DNA from: Prochlorococcus sp. AG-315-I14
Lineage (GTDB): Bacteria > Cyanobacteriota > Cyanobacteriia > PCC-6307 > Cyanobiaceae
Reading direction: 5' to 3'
NCBI GenBank assembly: GCA_003283665.1
Contig: QBWF01000003.1
Location: 1 to 64,000, forward strand
DNA: 64,000 nt
Part shown: in pieces, positions 19,535-30,392 of the stretch
Layout of the letters: every line of letters starts with the position of its first letter
Position numbering within the stretch: the stretch's first letter is position 1
Notes under the pieces: generated by a model
Database searches by the model: none
Seen by the model: the letters and a program-made list of their open reading frames with translations, nothing else
Told to the model about the DNA's origin: nothing
Translations under genes and position numbers: made by a program

Positions 19535-20299
19535 TTATTCCTGCGAAGGCCTATAAGGTCTAATCCCTTCCCATGTGATGTGATCAGCAAAAAAACCAAA
19601 AGAGCAGGGGATTACTTCTAACTCTTTAGAAAGCGCCTCTCTAAACAACTTTCCATACAAAGGATCTGCTGAATCAGCAGGTGCAAAAAGGTTAAGATCA
19701 CTTCTACTGATGCAAGGTATCAATATTGATTTAAACTTTGGACTTATAGTCATAAGTTCTCTTAAGTGTTTCTGACCTCTTTTCGTTACTGTGTCTGGAA
19801 ATAGAGCCAATGATCCATTACACCAAGTTGTGTTTTTAACTTCTATATATATATTTCGACTATCTTGATTAATTTCTTTAGGCTTGAGCATTAAATCGAT
19901 TCGGCTTTTACCTTCAGCCCCATAAACCACTTCTGGATGAATACTTTCAATTGGGCCTAATTGATTTTCAAGACAATCTTCTTCTATCAAAGACCTGATT
20001 AATTTATTTGGTAAAGCAGTATTAATTCCAACCCAGCAACTTTTGTCTTTCCACTCACTTGGCACCTCTGCCTGCTCCCAAGACCAATCTAATTTACGCT
20101 TTGGAGAAGGAGCATACTTAACTCTAACCCTACCTCCAGGAAACAAAACCCCCTTCATTGGTCCAGTATTTGCACAATGGGCTGTAATGATTTGCCCATT
20201 ATCCAATTTAATTTCTGCCAAAAATCTCTTGTACCTTTTTATTAATCTCCCCTCAACAAGAGGAGGAAACTCAATAAGAGGTTGTCCTATTTCAACCAC
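19535..20299 (-). CDS. sfsA: SfsA family protein (sugar fermentation stimulation A homologue)
   Basis: A 254-residue SfsA-type protein. The family has an N-terminal OB-like part and a nuclease-like C-terminal core, and was named from an E. coli maltose phenotype; its true role is unsettled. Visible motifs are AHCANTGPMKGVLFPG (about 40-55), SRIDLMLKP and IEVKNTTW (about 130-160, the PD-(D/E)XK-like core), and FPDTVTKRGQKHLREL. The start is GTG at 20299. It is divergent from murJ, with 75 bases between them. Confidence 0.92.
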   Translation of the reverse strand: MVEIGQPLIEFPPLVEGRLIKRYKRFLAEIKLDNGQIITAHCANTGPMKGVLFPGGRVRVKYAPSPKRKLDWSWEQAEVPSEWKDKSCWVGINTALPNKLIRSLIEEDCLENQLGPIESIHPEVVYGAEGKSRIDLMLKPKEINQDSRNIYIEVKNTTWCNGSLALFPDTVTKRGQKHLRELMTISPKFKSILIPCISRSDLNLFAPADSADPLYGKLFREALSKELEVIPCSFGFFADHITWEGIRPYRPSQE

Positions 20300-20374
20300 A
20301 GTATCAACATTTAAATAAAGATTATAAATACATCATAAATATATCAATGAAAGTTATTTTTTTTCATACATAAC

Positions 20375-21988
20375 ATGACGAAATCAATAAGAAAAATTGC
20401 TTTTGTTGTGACTCTTGGAACATTAGCAAGCAAATTTGGAGGAATGGCAAGGCAATTGGTTATTGCCGGTGCATTTGGAATCAGCTCTGCTTATGATGCC
20501 TACAATTATGCTTACATATTTCCTGGATTTTTCTTAGTTCTTTTAGGCGGAATAAATGGACCATTACACAATTCAATGGTTACACTTCTAGCAGATAAAA
20601 ATAAAGCCGATAGCAAATTAATCTTTAGCTCAATAAATACATCCTTAACTTTCATATTATTACTTTTAAGTATAATTATTTTCTTTTCATCAGATTTAAT
20701 CATAAAAATTGTAGGCCCTAGCTTAACACCAGAAATAAATGCTATAGCTTCTGATCAATTGAAAATCATGTCTCCTATAATATTTATTTCAGGATTATTA
20801 GGACTAGGGTTTGGAACCCTTAATGCTAAGGAAGAATTCCTTATCCCTGCAATCTCGCCATTAATTTCCAGCCTAATAATTATAGTTGCCATATCAAACT
20901 TTTGGATTAATAAAGATAGTACAATTAATCCATATCAAGAAGATCTAAGAGGAGGTATAATTCTTGCAAAAGCTACATTTATAGGGGCATTATCCCAATA
21001 TATAATTCAAATACCTTTTCTTATAAAAAAAGGAATCTTTGAAATAAAGTTTACTTTGAGAACTAAATATTCAGAAGTAAAAAAAGCATGGAATATGATC
21101 GCCCCTGCTATACTTTCAACTGGAATGATGCAAATAAATGTTGTAACTGATCTGTTTTTTGCTTCTAAAATCATAGGCGCTGCAGCTGCCTTAAGCTATG
21201 CAAACTTTATAATCCAAGCACCTCTTGGAATCATATCCAATGCAATATTAATTCCATTACTACCAGTTTTTGTAAGTCTAAGGGCGAAAAAATATCATTT
21301 CAAACTAATAGAAAAGGTTCACCAAGGATTAAATATTTCATCTGCTTCTATGATGTTTCTAGGTTCGATTTTTATCTCACTTGCAACTCCAATAGTGGTT
21401 GTAATATATGGAAGAGGTTCCTTTGACCAAAATGCGATTAGTCTTGTAAGTCAATTATTAATTGCATATGCAATTGGTATGCCATTTTACCTAGCTAGAG
21501 ATTTATTAGTCAGAGTATTTTATGGAATTGAAGATGCAAAAACGCCTTTTAAAATATCAACAATTGCAATATTTTTAAATTTATTTTTTGACTGGTTTTT
21601 AATAGGTGGATCAACCCCATGGGGTTCAATATCTCCCTTGAATTTAGGTGTTATAGGACTAGTATTTTCGACTACAGTTGTTAATGTTATAGCATGTACC
21701 TTTTTATTATTCAAATTAAATATTAAGCTAGGAAATATAAATCTACCTAAAATTATTATTCAGAATCTTAAGATATTAGCATTAGGTTTTGCTTCTGGTC
21801 TATTCTCATTATTTATTTTCAGAATAATAAATTTACCTCCTAATTTCTTCGGATTAGTTTTTAAAGTGTTTTTATCATCATTTATTAGTTTTATTTTATT
21901 TTGTTTTATCGCAAACCTTATTGATATCAAGGAGATTAATTATTTTACTAAAATTTTAAAACAAAAAATTCACTCATCTTTAAGATAG
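20375..21988 (+). CDS. murJ: Lipid II flippase MurJ (MviN)
   Basis: A 537-residue integral membrane protein with about 14 hydrophobic segments. It belongs to the MOP superfamily, which flips the peptidoglycan precursor lipid II across the membrane. The N-terminal LASKFGGMARQLVIAGAFG and the AYNYAYIFPGFF segment match the family start. VVVIYGRGSFDQNA and FYLARDLLVRVFYGIEDAKTPFK match the conserved central region. Its last 19 bases overlap the convergent small gene at 21970. Confidence 0.95.
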   Translation: MTKSIRKIAFVVTLGTLASKFGGMARQLVIAGAFGISSAYDAYNYAYIFPGFFLVLLGGINGPLHNSMVTLLADKNKADSKLIFSSINTSLTFILLLLSIIIFFSSDLIIKIVGPSLTPEINAIASDQLKIMSPIIFISGLLGLGFGTLNAKEEFLIPAISPLISSLIIIVAISNFWINKDSTINPYQEDLRGGIILAKATFIGALSQYIIQIPFLIKKGIFEIKFTLRTKYSEVKKAWNMIAPAILSTGMMQINVVTDLFFASKIIGAAAALSYANFIIQAPLGIISNAILIPLLPVFVSLRAKKYHFKLIEKVHQGLNISSASMMFLGSIFISLATPIVVVIYGRGSFDQNAISLVSQLLIAYAIGMPFYLARDLLVRVFYGIEDAKTPFKISTIAIFLNLFFDWFLIGGSTPWGSISPLNLGVIGLVFSTTVVNVIACTFLLFKLNIKLGNINLPKIIIQNLKILALGFASGLFSLFIFRIINLPPNFFGLVFKVFLSSFISFILFCFIANLIDIKEINYFTKILKQKIHSSLR

Positions 21989-22242
21989 ACATTTTTTTCC
22001 GCTCTAATTTGAAGTGGTATTTCCAAAGAATTCATTTCATCCATTTGTATACCATTAACAGAAAGAATTCTTGCCTCTATTCCAAACTCTTGAAATGCTA
22101 TCTCCATTTCCTTTATTAATTCTTTTTCCACCTGAGCGTCAGAATCTACGACTTTACCTATTAGACGCTCCCCCAAGCGACCAATTCTCTGCCTAACGAC
22201 TTCTCGAGCATTAGTCACCTCAATAATTAGCAAGGTTACCAA
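21970..22242 (-). CDS. Conserved-looking small protein, function unknown
   Basis: A 90-residue soluble protein in the same direction as the DUF3181 gene and 16 bases after it, so probably in one operon. The start is a TTG at 22242 with no clear ribosome site. The frame stays open further upstream into the end of the DUF3181 gene, so the start is uncertain. The sequence begins with a hydrophobic beta-like stretch (VTLLIIEVTNAREVVRQRIGRLGERL) followed by acidic and basic helices. I do not recognise a functional family. The 3' end overlaps murJ by 19 bases. Confidence 0.65.
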   Translation of the reverse strand: MVTLLIIEVTNAREVVRQRIGRLGERLIGKVVDSDAQVEKELIKEMEIAFQEFGIEARILSVNGIQMDEMNSLEIPLQIRAEKNVYLKDE

Positions 22243-22258
22243 AGCAATTAATTCAACT

Positions 22259-22555
22259 TTATCTGCAATAGGGTTCTAAAATCTCTTCTAAGTCGAAAAA
22301 TTGATTTGGTGGAATTAATCTTGACAATGGCAATTTAGTACTACCGCCGCCAAGATTTACTTGAACTGCCTCCAAAGCCTTCCTAACAGCAACATTGGCA
22401 CCCTGCTGAAAATGGATCTGACATTCAAGAGCTAAATCTTTCGCCAAGCCAGCATCACCTAGATACAAATTCCAGTTTCCTACCTGAATAAATAAGCGGT
22501 CTGCAATCAAAACCTCTAACTCGCGGATTTGAGAAGCATCTATCGAACTAGACAT
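22259..22555 (-). CDS. DUF3181 family protein
   Basis: A 98-residue protein that matches the cyanobacterial DUF3181 family, function unknown. Typical features are the start DASQIRELEVLIADRLFIQ, the central VGNWNLYLGDAGLA, and the C-terminal FFDLEEILEPYC. There is no signal peptide or membrane span. It is the first gene of a leftward pair with the unknown protein at 21970. Confidence 0.82.
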   Translation of the reverse strand: MSSSIDASQIRELEVLIADRLFIQVGNWNLYLGDAGLAKDLALECQIHFQQGANVAVRKALEAVQVNLGGGSTKLPLSRLIPPNQFFDLEEILEPYCR

Positions 22556-22751
22556 TTGAAAAGAATTCTCCTAATTAAAAGGCCTATAAAAAACTTTGCC
22601 AATTACCAAAGACATAATTGAAATCAATCCAATATTAAATCAAAAAGAACATCTATAGAATATCTGCCTCCATTTTAATGAATTTGGAAGAAAAAGGGTT
22701 TGTCCATATTTTTCTATTTTTACGGTAGTCGATCTGATATTGTTTTTTTGT

Positions 22752-22825
22752 GCGCCTGTAGCTCAGCGGATTAGAGCATCTGACTACGGATCAGAGGGTC
22801 GGGAGTTCGAATCTCTCCAGGCGCG
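22752..22825 (+). tRNA. tRNA-Arg(ACG)
   Basis: A 74-base cloverleaf. The acceptor stem is GCGCCTG/CAGGCGC with discriminator G. A D-arm with GCTC/GAGC follows. The anticodon arm is CTGA-CTACGGA-TCAG with anticodon ACG, normally edited to ICG to read CGU, CGC and CGA. The T-loop is TTCGAAT. No CCA is encoded. It lies between the DUF3181 gene, which runs leftward, and glyA. Confidence 0.96.
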
Positions 22826-22928
22826 TTGGAATAATATGAGAATCCCAATAAAAATAAAAAATAAGAGAAAATTTCCGCTCATTAGAGTAGACATATGCGT
22901 ACTATCCAATTAGTCAAAAAAATATAAA

Positions 22929-24185
22929 GTGACTATTAAATCTCCTTTAATTGAAACAGATCCAAGTGTTGCAGAATTAATTAGAAATGAATTAACTCGT
23001 CAAGAAACCCATCTAGAGCTGATTGCAAGCGAAAACTTTGCGTCTAATGCTGTCATGCATGCACAAGGATCAGTGCTTACGAACAAATATGCGGAAGGTC
23101 TTCCACATAAACGTTATTACGGAGGTTGTGAATATGTTGATGAAATTGAAAAATTGGCAATTGAGAGGGCCAAAAATCTTTTCAAAGCTAATTGGGCAAA
23201 TGTTCAACCTCATAGTGGTGCACAAGCAAATTTTGCAGTTTTTTTGAGTCTTCTTCAGCCTGGTGACACAATAATGGGGATGGATTTGTCACATGGAGGA
23301 CACCTAACTCATGGATCACCAGTAAATGTGAGTGGCAAATGGTTTAAAACCTGCCATTACGAAGTAGATAAAAAGACAGAAATGCTTGATATGGAAGCTA
23401 TTAGAAAAAAAGCTATTAAAAATAAACCTAAGTTAATTATCTGTGGATTTTCCGCCTATCCACGCAAAATTGACTTCAAAGAATTCCGATCTATTGCAGA
23501 TGAAGTTGATGCTTTTTTACTTGCAGATATTGCACATATTGCTGGTTTAGTCGCAAGTGGTCTTCACCCCAATCCAGTTCCCTATTGCGATGTAGTTACG
23601 ACAACCACTCATAAAACGCTTAGAGGGCCTAGAGGTGGCTTAATCCTTTCCAAAGATCCGGAGATAGGTAAAAAGCTTGATAAATCAGTTTTCCCAGGCA
23701 CTCAGGGTGGTCCATTAGAACATGTAATTGCAGCCAAAGCTGTTGCATTTAAAGAAGCTTCAGAACCTAGTTTTGCGATTTACTCTCAAAAGGTAATATC
23801 TAATGCCCAAGTCCTAGCAGAAACACTCCAGAGCAGAGGCATTTCAATAGTAAGTAAAGGAACCGATAATCATATAGTTCTTCTTGATCTACGAAGTATT
23901 GGGATGACAGGTAAGGTTGCTGATCAATTAGTAAGTGATATTAAAATCACAGCAAATAAAAATACTGTGCCCTTTGACCCTGAATCTCCCTTCGTGACTA
24001 GTGGGTTAAGACTTGGTTCAGCAGCATTGACAACTCGAGGGTTTGATGAAAAAGCCTTTGAAGATGTCGGCGATATTATTGCTAACAGACTTCTTAATCC
24101 TAATAATGAACAAGTAAAGGAAAATTCTATTAAGAAAGTATCAGAACTTTGTAAAAAATTCCCTTTATATAGTGAAAATAATTAA
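22929..24185 (+). CDS. glyA: Serine hydroxymethyltransferase
   Basis: A 418-residue PLP enzyme that converts serine and tetrahydrofolate to glycine and 5,10-methylene-THF. The start is GTG at 22929. Key segments are [11 protein letters not shown] (about 33-43), [25 protein letters not shown], the PLP-lysine motif [14 protein letters not shown] (about 223-236) and FPGTQGGP. This one-carbon donor supports ThyX and PurH, which are also in the window. It overlaps the start of cinA by 14 bases, so the two are probably co-transcribed. Confidence 0.97.
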   Translation: MTIKSPLIETDPSVAELIRNELTRQETHLELIASENFASNAVMHAQGSVLTNKYAEGLPHKRYYGGCEYVDEIEKLAIERAKNLFKANWANVQPHSGAQANFAVFLSLLQPGDTIMGMDLSHGGHLTHGSPVNVSGKWFKTCHYEVDKKTEMLDMEAIRKKAIKNKPKLIICGFSAYPRKIDFKEFRSIADEVDAFLLADIAHIAGLVASGLHPNPVPYCDVVTTTTHKTLRGPRGGLILSKDPEIGKKLDKSVFPGTQGGPLEHVIAAKAVAFKEASEPSFAIYSQKVISNAQVLAETLQSRGISIVSKGTDNHIVLLDLRSIGMTGKVADQLVSDIKITANKNTVPFDPESPFVTSGLRLGSAALTTRGFDEKAFEDVGDIIANRLLNPNNEQVKENSIKKVSELCKKFPLYSENN

Positions 24186-25464
24186 AGAAAATATCAACCA
24201 GAAAGAAGACAACAAAGGTGCCGAAATCCTATGCATTGGAAGTGAATTATTGCTTGGTAATATTGTAAATACTAATGCTCAATGGTTAGCAGAGGAGTTA
24301 GCTATTTTAGGCATACCCCATTTCAGGCAAACTGTTATTGGAGATAATTCTTCAAGGTTAAAGGAGGCGATAATTGAAGCGTCATGTCGATGCCAAATTC
24401 TTATAACAACTGGCGGATTAGGTCCGACTCCTGATGATATAACAACGCAAACTATTGCTTCGGCATTCAACACACCCTTAGAAGAAAGAAAGGATCTTTT
24501 AATTGAATTAAAAAATAAATTAAAAGATAAAGATTATCTATTATCCGAAAGTCAAAAGAAGCAGTGCTTAGTTCCATCTGGATCTGAAATCTTAAGAAAT
24601 TCGACTGGTACAGCTTCGGGGATTATATGGAGTCCAATTCCAGGTTTCTTAGTAATGACTTTTCCAGGCATTCCAAGTGAACTTAAAAAAATGTGGACAC
24701 AAGAAGCAATACCTTGGCTTGTTAAAAATAAATTTTCCAACGAACATATAGCAAGTAAAGTCTTACTTTTTTCAGGTATAGGTGAATCAACTTTAGCGGA
24801 AAAGATTCCACATCTCCTTAAGAAAGGAAATCCAACGGTTGCAACCTATGCAAGTCTTGGACAAGTGAAGTTAAGAATCACAGCTAAAGGAAAGAATTTA
24901 GTTGCTGCGAATAAAAAAATAGAGCCTATTGAAAAAGAATTAGTTAAATTAACTGGTTCAAAATGCTATGGAGAGAACAATCAAAGTATTGAAGAATTAG
25001 TAATAAAAATGCTAATCAATAACAAAGAAACCCTTGCGGTAGCGGAATCATGTACTGGCGGCGGTTTAGCATCTTCACTAACAAAAGTTCCAGGATCATC
25101 AAAGGTTTTTTCAGGAGGAATAATTGCTTATAACAATTCAATCAAACAAGAATTATTAGGAGTAGAAGAAGAAATAATTACAAAATATGGAGCCGTTTCT
25201 TATGAAGTTGTTGAGGCCATGTCAGAGGGTGTCAACAAAATATTTAAAGTGAATTGGTCAATTTCTATAAGCGGAATCGCTGGTCCTTCTGGAGGAAGTG
25301 AAGCTAAACCTATTGGTTTAGTAAATTTTTGCATTAAAGGTCCAAATAAAATGCTGACATGGGAAGAAAGATTTGGATCTTATAAGACAAGAAAAGATAT
25401 TCAAAAATTGAGCGTTTTAAAGGCTCTCGATAGATTACGTTTATGTATGCTCAAGCAAAGCTAA
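24172..25464 (+). CDS. cinA: CinA family protein (NMN deamidase/ADP-ribose hydrolase type)
   Basis: A 430-residue two-domain CinA. The N-terminal MoCF/COG1058 domain (about residues 16-185) shows [17 protein letters not shown] and [13 protein letters not shown]. The C-terminal CinA domain (about 275-430) shows [21 protein letters not shown] and [10 protein letters not shown], which form the NMN deamidase site in studied homologues. The start is GTG at 24172, inside the end of glyA. Historic links to competence are not evidence of that role here. Confidence 0.93.
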   Translation: MKIIKENINQKEDNKGAEILCIGSELLLGNIVNTNAQWLAEELAILGIPHFRQTVIGDNSSRLKEAIIEASCRCQILITTGGLGPTPDDITTQTIASAFNTPLEERKDLLIELKNKLKDKDYLLSESQKKQCLVPSGSEILRNSTGTASGIIWSPIPGFLVMTFPGIPSELKKMWTQEAIPWLVKNKFSNEHIASKVLLFSGIGESTLAEKIPHLLKKGNPTVATYASLGQVKLRITAKGKNLVAANKKIEPIEKELVKLTGSKCYGENNQSIEELVIKMLINNKETLAVAESCTGGGLASSLTKVPGSSKVFSGGIIAYNNSIKQELLGVEEEIITKYGAVSYEVVEAMSEGVNKIFKVNWSISISGIAGPSGGSEAKPIGLVNFCIKGPNKMLTWEERFGSYKTRKDIQKLSVLKALDRLRLCMLKQS

Positions 25465-25488
25465 GTTCCTTATTACTACATTTGAAAG

Positions 25489-26910
25489 TTGAGTTCTAAC
25501 ACCCTCTATGACAAAGTTTGGGACTTACACCGGGTAAGAAATTCTTCCGGTGGACCTTCTCAGCTTTTTGTTGGTCTTCATCTGATTCACGAAGTAACGA
25601 GTCCTCAAGCATTTGCAGCGATTGAAGAAAAAAAACTAAAAGTCAAATTCCCACAACTAACTGTTGCAACAGTTGATCATATAGTTCCAACAACAACTCA
25701 GCAGCGACCTTTCCCTGATCCTCTTGCTGAGGAAATGCTTTCTACTTTAGAAAGAAATTGCAGCGTTCATAAAATCAAACTTCATGGTATTGGCAGCGAT
25801 CATCAAGGAGTCGTTCATGTTATGGCTCCAGAGCTTGGATTAACACAACCAGGAATGACTGTAGCCTGTGGTGATTCGCATACCTCAACCCATGGAGCAT
25901 TTGGAGCAATTGCCTTTGGCATAGGAACCAGTCAGGTTCGAGATGTTTTAGCTAGTCAAAGCTTGGCGATGAAAAAACTAAAAGTAAGACGAATTTGGAT
26001 CGAAGGAGAACTCCGCCAAGGTGTTTATGCTAAAGATCTAATTCTCCATATTATTCGTACGTTAGGTGTTAAAGGTGGAGTTGGTTTTGCTTATGAATTC
26101 GCTGGTCCAGCAATAGAAAAACTTTCTATGGAAGAAAGAATGACCATTTGCAATATGGCTATAGAGGGAGGCGCAAGATGCGGCTATATAAATCCTGATG
26201 AGAATACATATAAATACTTAAAAGGTAGAAAATATGCACCTCAAGGCAAAGAATGGGATTTAGCTATTCGCTGGTGGAAAAGTTTATCCAGTGACTCCAA
26301 CGCTATTTTTGATGATGAAATTAAATTAAATGCATCAGAAATTGAACCAACCGTTACTTGGGGAATAACACCAGGACAAGGAATATCGATCAAAGAAAAC
26401 ATTCCATATCCTGAATCACTGCCACAAAACGACCAACAAATAGCCAAAGATGCATGCTCTTATATGAATCTTGCCCCAGGCTCTCCTATTGAAGGGACAA
26501 AAGTTGATGTTTGCTTTATAGGAAGCTGTACCAATGGCAGATTAAGTGACCTCCAAGAAGCAGCTAAAATAGTAGAAGGTCATAAGGTTGCAACTGGAAT
26601 AAAAGCATTTGTGGTCCCTGGTTCACAACATGTAGCCAGGCAAGCTGAGCTAAAAGGTCTTCATAAGATTTTCCTTAAGGCTGGTTTTGAATGGCGAGAA
26701 CCTGGTTGCTCCATGTGTCTAGCAATGAATCCTGACAAACTTGAAGGAAGACAAATAAGTGCGAGTTCTAGCAATAGAAATTTCAAAGGAAGACAAGGCT
26801 CTGCAAACGGAAGAACCCTATTAATGAGCCCAGCTATGGTTGCTGCTGCTGCAATAAATGGAAAAGTTACAGATGTCAGGAAACTCTTTAAAGATTCCAA
26901 TCTTTCATAG
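25489..26910 (+). CDS. leuC: 3-isopropylmalate dehydratase large subunit
   Basis: A 473-residue aconitase-family subunit that, with LeuD, isomerises isopropylmalate in leucine synthesis. The start is TTG at 25489. Conserved elements are [39 protein letters not shown], the first Fe-S cysteine in GSCTNGR (about 347) and the CSMC pair in [11 protein letters not shown] (about 404-414). The C-terminal [21 protein letters not shown] is typical. leuD follows 11 bases later. Confidence 0.97.
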   Translation: MSSNTLYDKVWDLHRVRNSSGGPSQLFVGLHLIHEVTSPQAFAAIEEKKLKVKFPQLTVATVDHIVPTTTQQRPFPDPLAEEMLSTLERNCSVHKIKLHGIGSDHQGVVHVMAPELGLTQPGMTVACGDSHTSTHGAFGAIAFGIGTSQVRDVLASQSLAMKKLKVRRIWIEGELRQGVYAKDLILHIIRTLGVKGGVGFAYEFAGPAIEKLSMEERMTICNMAIEGGARCGYINPDENTYKYLKGRKYAPQGKEWDLAIRWWKSLSSDSNAIFDDEIKLNASEIEPTVTWGITPGQGISIKENIPYPESLPQNDQQIAKDACSYMNLAPGSPIEGTKVDVCFIGSCTNGRLSDLQEAAKIVEGHKVATGIKAFVVPGSQHVARQAELKGLHKIFLKAGFEWREPGCSMCLAMNPDKLEGRQISASSSNRNFKGRQGSANGRTLLMSPAMVAAAAINGKVTDVRKLFKDSNLS

Positions 26911-26921
26911 GTCTATTAAAA

Positions 26922-27533
26922 ATGAAACAAGATTTTCCAACAGGCGAGATAAATACAATTTCAGGCAGAAGTTTTGCCATCAAAGGAGATGATATTGATA
27001 CTGACAGAATAATTCCAGCAAGATTTCTCAAATGTGTCAGTTTTTCTGCTTTAGGAGAACAAGTTTTCGCTGATGATAGAACTGAACTTAAAGGATTACA
27101 TCCATTTGACCTGCTCGAGAACAAAGGAGCAAAGATTCTTATAGTAAATGATAATTTTGGATGTGGTTCAAGCAGAGAACATGCTCCACAAGCCCTAATG
27201 AGATGGGGGGTCAGATTAATTATAGGAGAGAGTTTTGCTGAAATATTCTTTGGGAATTGCATTGCTTTAGGCATCCCATGTCTAACTTCATCGAAACTAA
27301 AAATAAAAAGATTGCAAAGCTTAGTCAATAAAAATCCAAAGCTATTTTGGACGTTTAATCTTCAGGAATTATCAATTATAAATAACAGAGAAGTATTCAA
27401 ACTTCAGATTGAGGAAGGAGACAAAAAAATTCTCCTATCTGGCGATTGGGATGCAACAAAAAAACTCTTACAGGAAGAACAAAGAATAAAAGAAACAATG
27501 CAAAGATTACCTTATTTAAACAACTTCAAGTAA
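26922..27533 (+). CDS. leuD: 3-isopropylmalate dehydratase small subunit
   Basis: A 203-residue swivel-domain subunit that pairs with LeuC. Hallmarks are DDIDTDRIIPARFL (about 23-36), DNFGCGSSREHAPQAL (about 76-91), the substrate-binding loop, and ESFAEIFFGNCIALGIPCL. It is the second gene of leuCD, 11 bases after leuC. Its end is five bases from the end of the convergent DUF3769 gene. Confidence 0.97.
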   Translation: MKQDFPTGEINTISGRSFAIKGDDIDTDRIIPARFLKCVSFSALGEQVFADDRTELKGLHPFDLLENKGAKILIVNDNFGCGSSREHAPQALMRWGVRLIIGESFAEIFFGNCIALGIPCLTSSKLKIKRLQSLVNKNPKLFWTFNLQELSIINNREVFKLQIEEGDKKILLSGDWDATKKLLQEEQRIKETMQRLPYLNNFK

Positions 27534-27538
27534 AGGAT

Positions 27539-29569
27539 TTAAAACATTGCTTTCACTGAATTATCGAATTTAAAACCATTTAAACGAAAATATACTCCAC
27601 CAGCATTCTCATTTGGATGAAAGTAAAGTCCACATTCATATGCTCGCTTATGTAATAAAAGTCCTAACTTTGTTCCGAAATATTCTCGATAGTTGTCGGA
27701 CTTAGAATCAACATTAACATTTGATTCTAGACTCAATATCAAAGGTCCATACAATTGCTGAGTTAAAGCTAGATTTATTGTTCTTAAATCGATTGCATTA
27801 TCAAATTTAAATGGGCTATTTCCTGATTTAATTTTAATACCTGGCATAATTGAAATCCTCGTATAATCTAGGAAGTTTCTTGTTAAGTTTCCTAATCTAA
27901 GTTCTGGTCCCGCACCCAACTTAATAAAAGCCTGATCATTTCCATCTTCATAGTTAAAGTAAGCTGAATTAATTTTAGTCCTTAAAATCAATTCGGGTTT
28001 TATCAAAACAGGAGATAAACGACTTTTAGCTTCTTTTTCTAAATTTTCTACATTACTCTGCCAGAGATAATAATCACTATCTAATGAAACAAATAAACTA
28101 GAACGCCAAAGACTAGTTAATTCATTAGTGAAAAGTTTTTCTGCTTCATAATTTGCCAATCCAATACGGAAGTTGAGTCTATTTTTTATTTCACCTAAAT
28201 TAAATTCATTACTTTTATCAAGAAATCCACCATAGGCTGATTTTATTTCTGTTTCACCAATTGTTCCATTCCAAGCTCTAAACCGATAAGCAGTAAATAC
28301 ATTAAGATCAACCTCATTCAGAAAATGTGATTTTAATTCCCTCGTAAAGGTTGATGAATGCCTTAATCCCTTAAACAAATGATCTATATTTAGAGTACTA
28401 AAATCATTCCTAATCTCATATTTCCAATCTTCATATTCCGCATCAATATTTAAATCTAAACCAATTAGATCTAAAAAATTTATTGTATTATTATCTTCTT
28501 CATAACTATTACTTTCACCTTTTAAAGCTCTTTGTATTAAGAATTGAGGTTTAAGATCTATATTAATACTCTCATTTAATCGAATGGGATCGTTTCTTCT
28601 TATCAATACCAGTCCATCTCTATCTTTACCATCAAAGATTAATTCAAATCTACTTTTTTTCTTTTTCTCTCCGCCAAATCTCTTTTCCCCAATAGGAATT
28701 CTCGCAATACCTTTAAAGTTTAAATAATTTTCAGATGATGTAATAACCATTTCATCATCTTCTTCTCTGGCAGTAACGTCAAAAGCTTCGAAAGATATCT
28801 GAATAGGATCAAAGGGGTCATTTGTAAAGGTCATCTTTTCAGATTTCCATCCATTTTCTTCAATAGAAATAAGTTTTGCTTTATACCTCCAATTATTAAT
28901 TGATCCTATTGATTTATCAGTTCTAGTTATTTGATTTTCTGGAAGTTGAATATTACCTATAGCAAATTGAATGCCATCAATAAAATCAATTCCCATATTA
29001 TATTTTAAATCATTTCCTGAGTTATTCTCTATGACTAATCGCTCTGAATCATTAGTTAATTTTAAATCTTCAATGACATTATCAATATCTATAAATCCAA
29101 AAGAATCTTCAATTTCACCTTCTTTTTCAATGAAATTATATTTAAAGATTTTGCCCCTTAAATATTGACCTCGTCTTTTAAATCTTACATTACCTTCTGC
29201 ATTTATAGTATTAGATAATCTATCATAGCTGATAAGATCAGCCCTTAAAATAGCACCATTCATTATCACCTTAGCATTACCTTTGGCGAGATAAATATTC
29301 TGATCATAATCATACTGTTTATCTGCAAAGATTTCTAAAGTTAAAGAAGGATTTTTATTTTTTTCATCCAGCAAAAATTCAGATTGTTCTACTTCTGAAA
29401 AACCAGATTTATTATTTAAACTATCAGAAATTAAACTATATTTTGAAACAGTTCCTAGATTGAAATTAGGCTTTTCTTCTGATTTCACTATATCAAATAG
29501 TGAAAATAAAAAAGCAAGCCCTAGAATTCTAAGGCTTACAAGTGCAAAATAATTAAATCTCGCCGCCAA
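27539..29569 (-). CDS. DUF3769 (LptD/OstA-like) outer-membrane protein
   Basis: A 676-residue protein with an N-terminal hydrophobic signal-like segment (about 8-28). A middle part has OstA-like strands (KQYDYDQNIYLAKGNAKVIMNGAILRAD and following, about 83-120). The long C-terminal region has alternating hydrophobic residues, as in outer-membrane beta barrels. I recognise it as the cyanobacterial DUF3769 family, thought to be the LptD counterpart that delivers lipopolysaccharide. That role is inferred from the family, not shown by motifs. It is convergent with leuD and lies upstream of psbI. Confidence 0.78.
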   Translation of the reverse strand: MAARFNYFALVSLRILGLAFLFSLFDIVKSEEKPNFNLGTVSKYSLISDSLNNKSGFSEVEQSEFLLDEKNKNPSLTLEIFADKQYDYDQNIYLAKGNAKVIMNGAILRADLISYDRLSNTINAEGNVRFKRRGQYLRGKIFKYNFIEKEGEIEDSFGFIDIDNVIEDLKLTNDSERLVIENNSGNDLKYNMGIDFIDGIQFAIGNIQLPENQITRTDKSIGSINNWRYKAKLISIEENGWKSEKMTFTNDPFDPIQISFEAFDVTAREEDDEMVITSSENYLNFKGIARIPIGEKRFGGEKKKKSRFELIFDGKDRDGLVLIRRNDPIRLNESINIDLKPQFLIQRALKGESNSYEEDNNTINFLDLIGLDLNIDAEYEDWKYEIRNDFSTLNIDHLFKGLRHSSTFTRELKSHFLNEVDLNVFTAYRFRAWNGTIGETEIKSAYGGFLDKSNEFNLGEIKNRLNFRIGLANYEAEKLFTNELTSLWRSSLFVSLDSDYYLWQSNVENLEKEAKSRLSPVLIKPELILRTKINSAYFNYEDGNDQAFIKLGAGPELRLGNLTRNFLDYTRISIMPGIKIKSGNSPFKFDNAIDLRTINLALTQQLYGPLILSLESNVNVDSKSDNYREYFGTKLGLLLHKRAYECGLYFHPNENAGGVYFRLNGFKFDNSVKAMF

Positions 29570-29650
29570 ATTCCTCTTGCCGACGAAATGATGATACTGA
29601 GCAATGCTATTAAAGGAGCTTTTTGAGTCCAGTAATTAGCGTGTCAGTGT

Positions 29651-29779
29651 TTAATCCTGAGGACTTTCTAGATCCTTTCTATTTGGTGTCCTTGTTGGAT
29701 CACTTGCCAAAAAGCCAAACAAAAAGATTCCAACAAAAAAGAAGACGACCGTGTAGACGGAAATCTTAAGGGCAAGCAT
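29651..29779 (-). CDS. psbI: Photosystem II reaction centre protein I
   Basis: A 42-residue PsbI. The sequence begins [12 protein letters not shown], continues with a single membrane helix to [14 protein letters not shown] and ends DLESPQD, a near-perfect family match. PsbI is a single-span thylakoid subunit next to D1 and helps early PSII assembly. It lies 81 bases upstream of the DUF3769 gene on the same strand and is divergent from psbH. Confidence 0.98.
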   Translation of the reverse strand: MLALKISVYTVVFFFVGIFLFGFLASDPTRTPNRKDLESPQD

Positions 29780-30160
29780 GGATACTGACCGACTGAATAG
29801 AGTTTCAAACCTATCCTATGAAGTCAATAACTCCAATCAGAAAAGGAAAGGTGTTACAGACTTTTGGGTAATGAAAAAAAGATTTTCTTCTAAAAAAACA
29901 CTCTAAAGCCTTTTAAGAACTGATTTTCTCGTCATGAGCAAAAACTTTTTTTATATTTCTAGAAAACAAAAATCTTTACCCTAAGGACTATTTTTCTGTA
30001 ATTTTTTGCGATATTGATCAACTTCTAAAGGGTTTTATGTTTCCAATTTTGAAAATGTTTTAGGACATTCCATCACAAGTTTCAACAGTGACGTCTTCTT
30101 TTGGACTATTTCTCATACAATATTTGGACTCATACCAAACCTGAGCTTCGAGTAACGAAC
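29780..30160. promoter_or_regulatory. Divergent psbI/psbH intergenic region, no gene seen
   Basis: These 381 bases separate the leftward psbI from the rightward psbH and must hold both promoters. I found no open frame with a membrane helix on either strand, so psbN, often encoded antisense just upstream of psbH, is not here. Only short frames of up to about 20 codons are present. I could not place convincing -35/-10 boxes. Confidence 0.5.
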
Positions 30161-30364
30161 ATGGGACAAAAAACAGCACTTGGATCTTTGCTGAAATCAA
30201 TCGGCAATTCTGGCCAAGGAAAGGTAGTACCTGGGTGGGGTGCAACCCCCGTGATGGCCTTTGTAGGACTCTTACTACTTGTCTTCCTAGTCATTATGCT
30301 CCAGATTTATAATCAATCTCTTCTTCTTCAAGGATTCTCAGTTGATTGGAATGGAGTGAATTGA
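30161..30364 (+). CDS. psbH: Photosystem II reaction centre protein H
   Basis: A 67-residue PsbH, beginning [12 protein letters not shown], with the conserved [13 protein letters not shown] before one membrane helix (about 29-50) and the tail [10 protein letters not shown]. It is a PSII core subunit needed for stable assembly and plastoquinone turnover. The frame extends 20 codons upstream to a TTG, but the ATG at 30161 gives the family N terminus. The N-terminal phosphorylated extension of plant PsbH is absent, as in cyanobacteria. Confidence 0.97.
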   Translation: MGQKTALGSLLKSIGNSGQGKVVPGWGATPVMAFVGLLLLVFLVIMLQIYNQSLLLQGFSVDWNGVN

Positions 30365-30392
30365 TCAAAGTCTGATTAATTGAGGTTCGCCC

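Noticed and set aside
30060..30245. A 61-codon frame antisense to the start of psbH, considered as psbN
   Set aside because: It has no single hydrophobic helix or psbN-like C terminus. It is a shadow of psbH and its leader.
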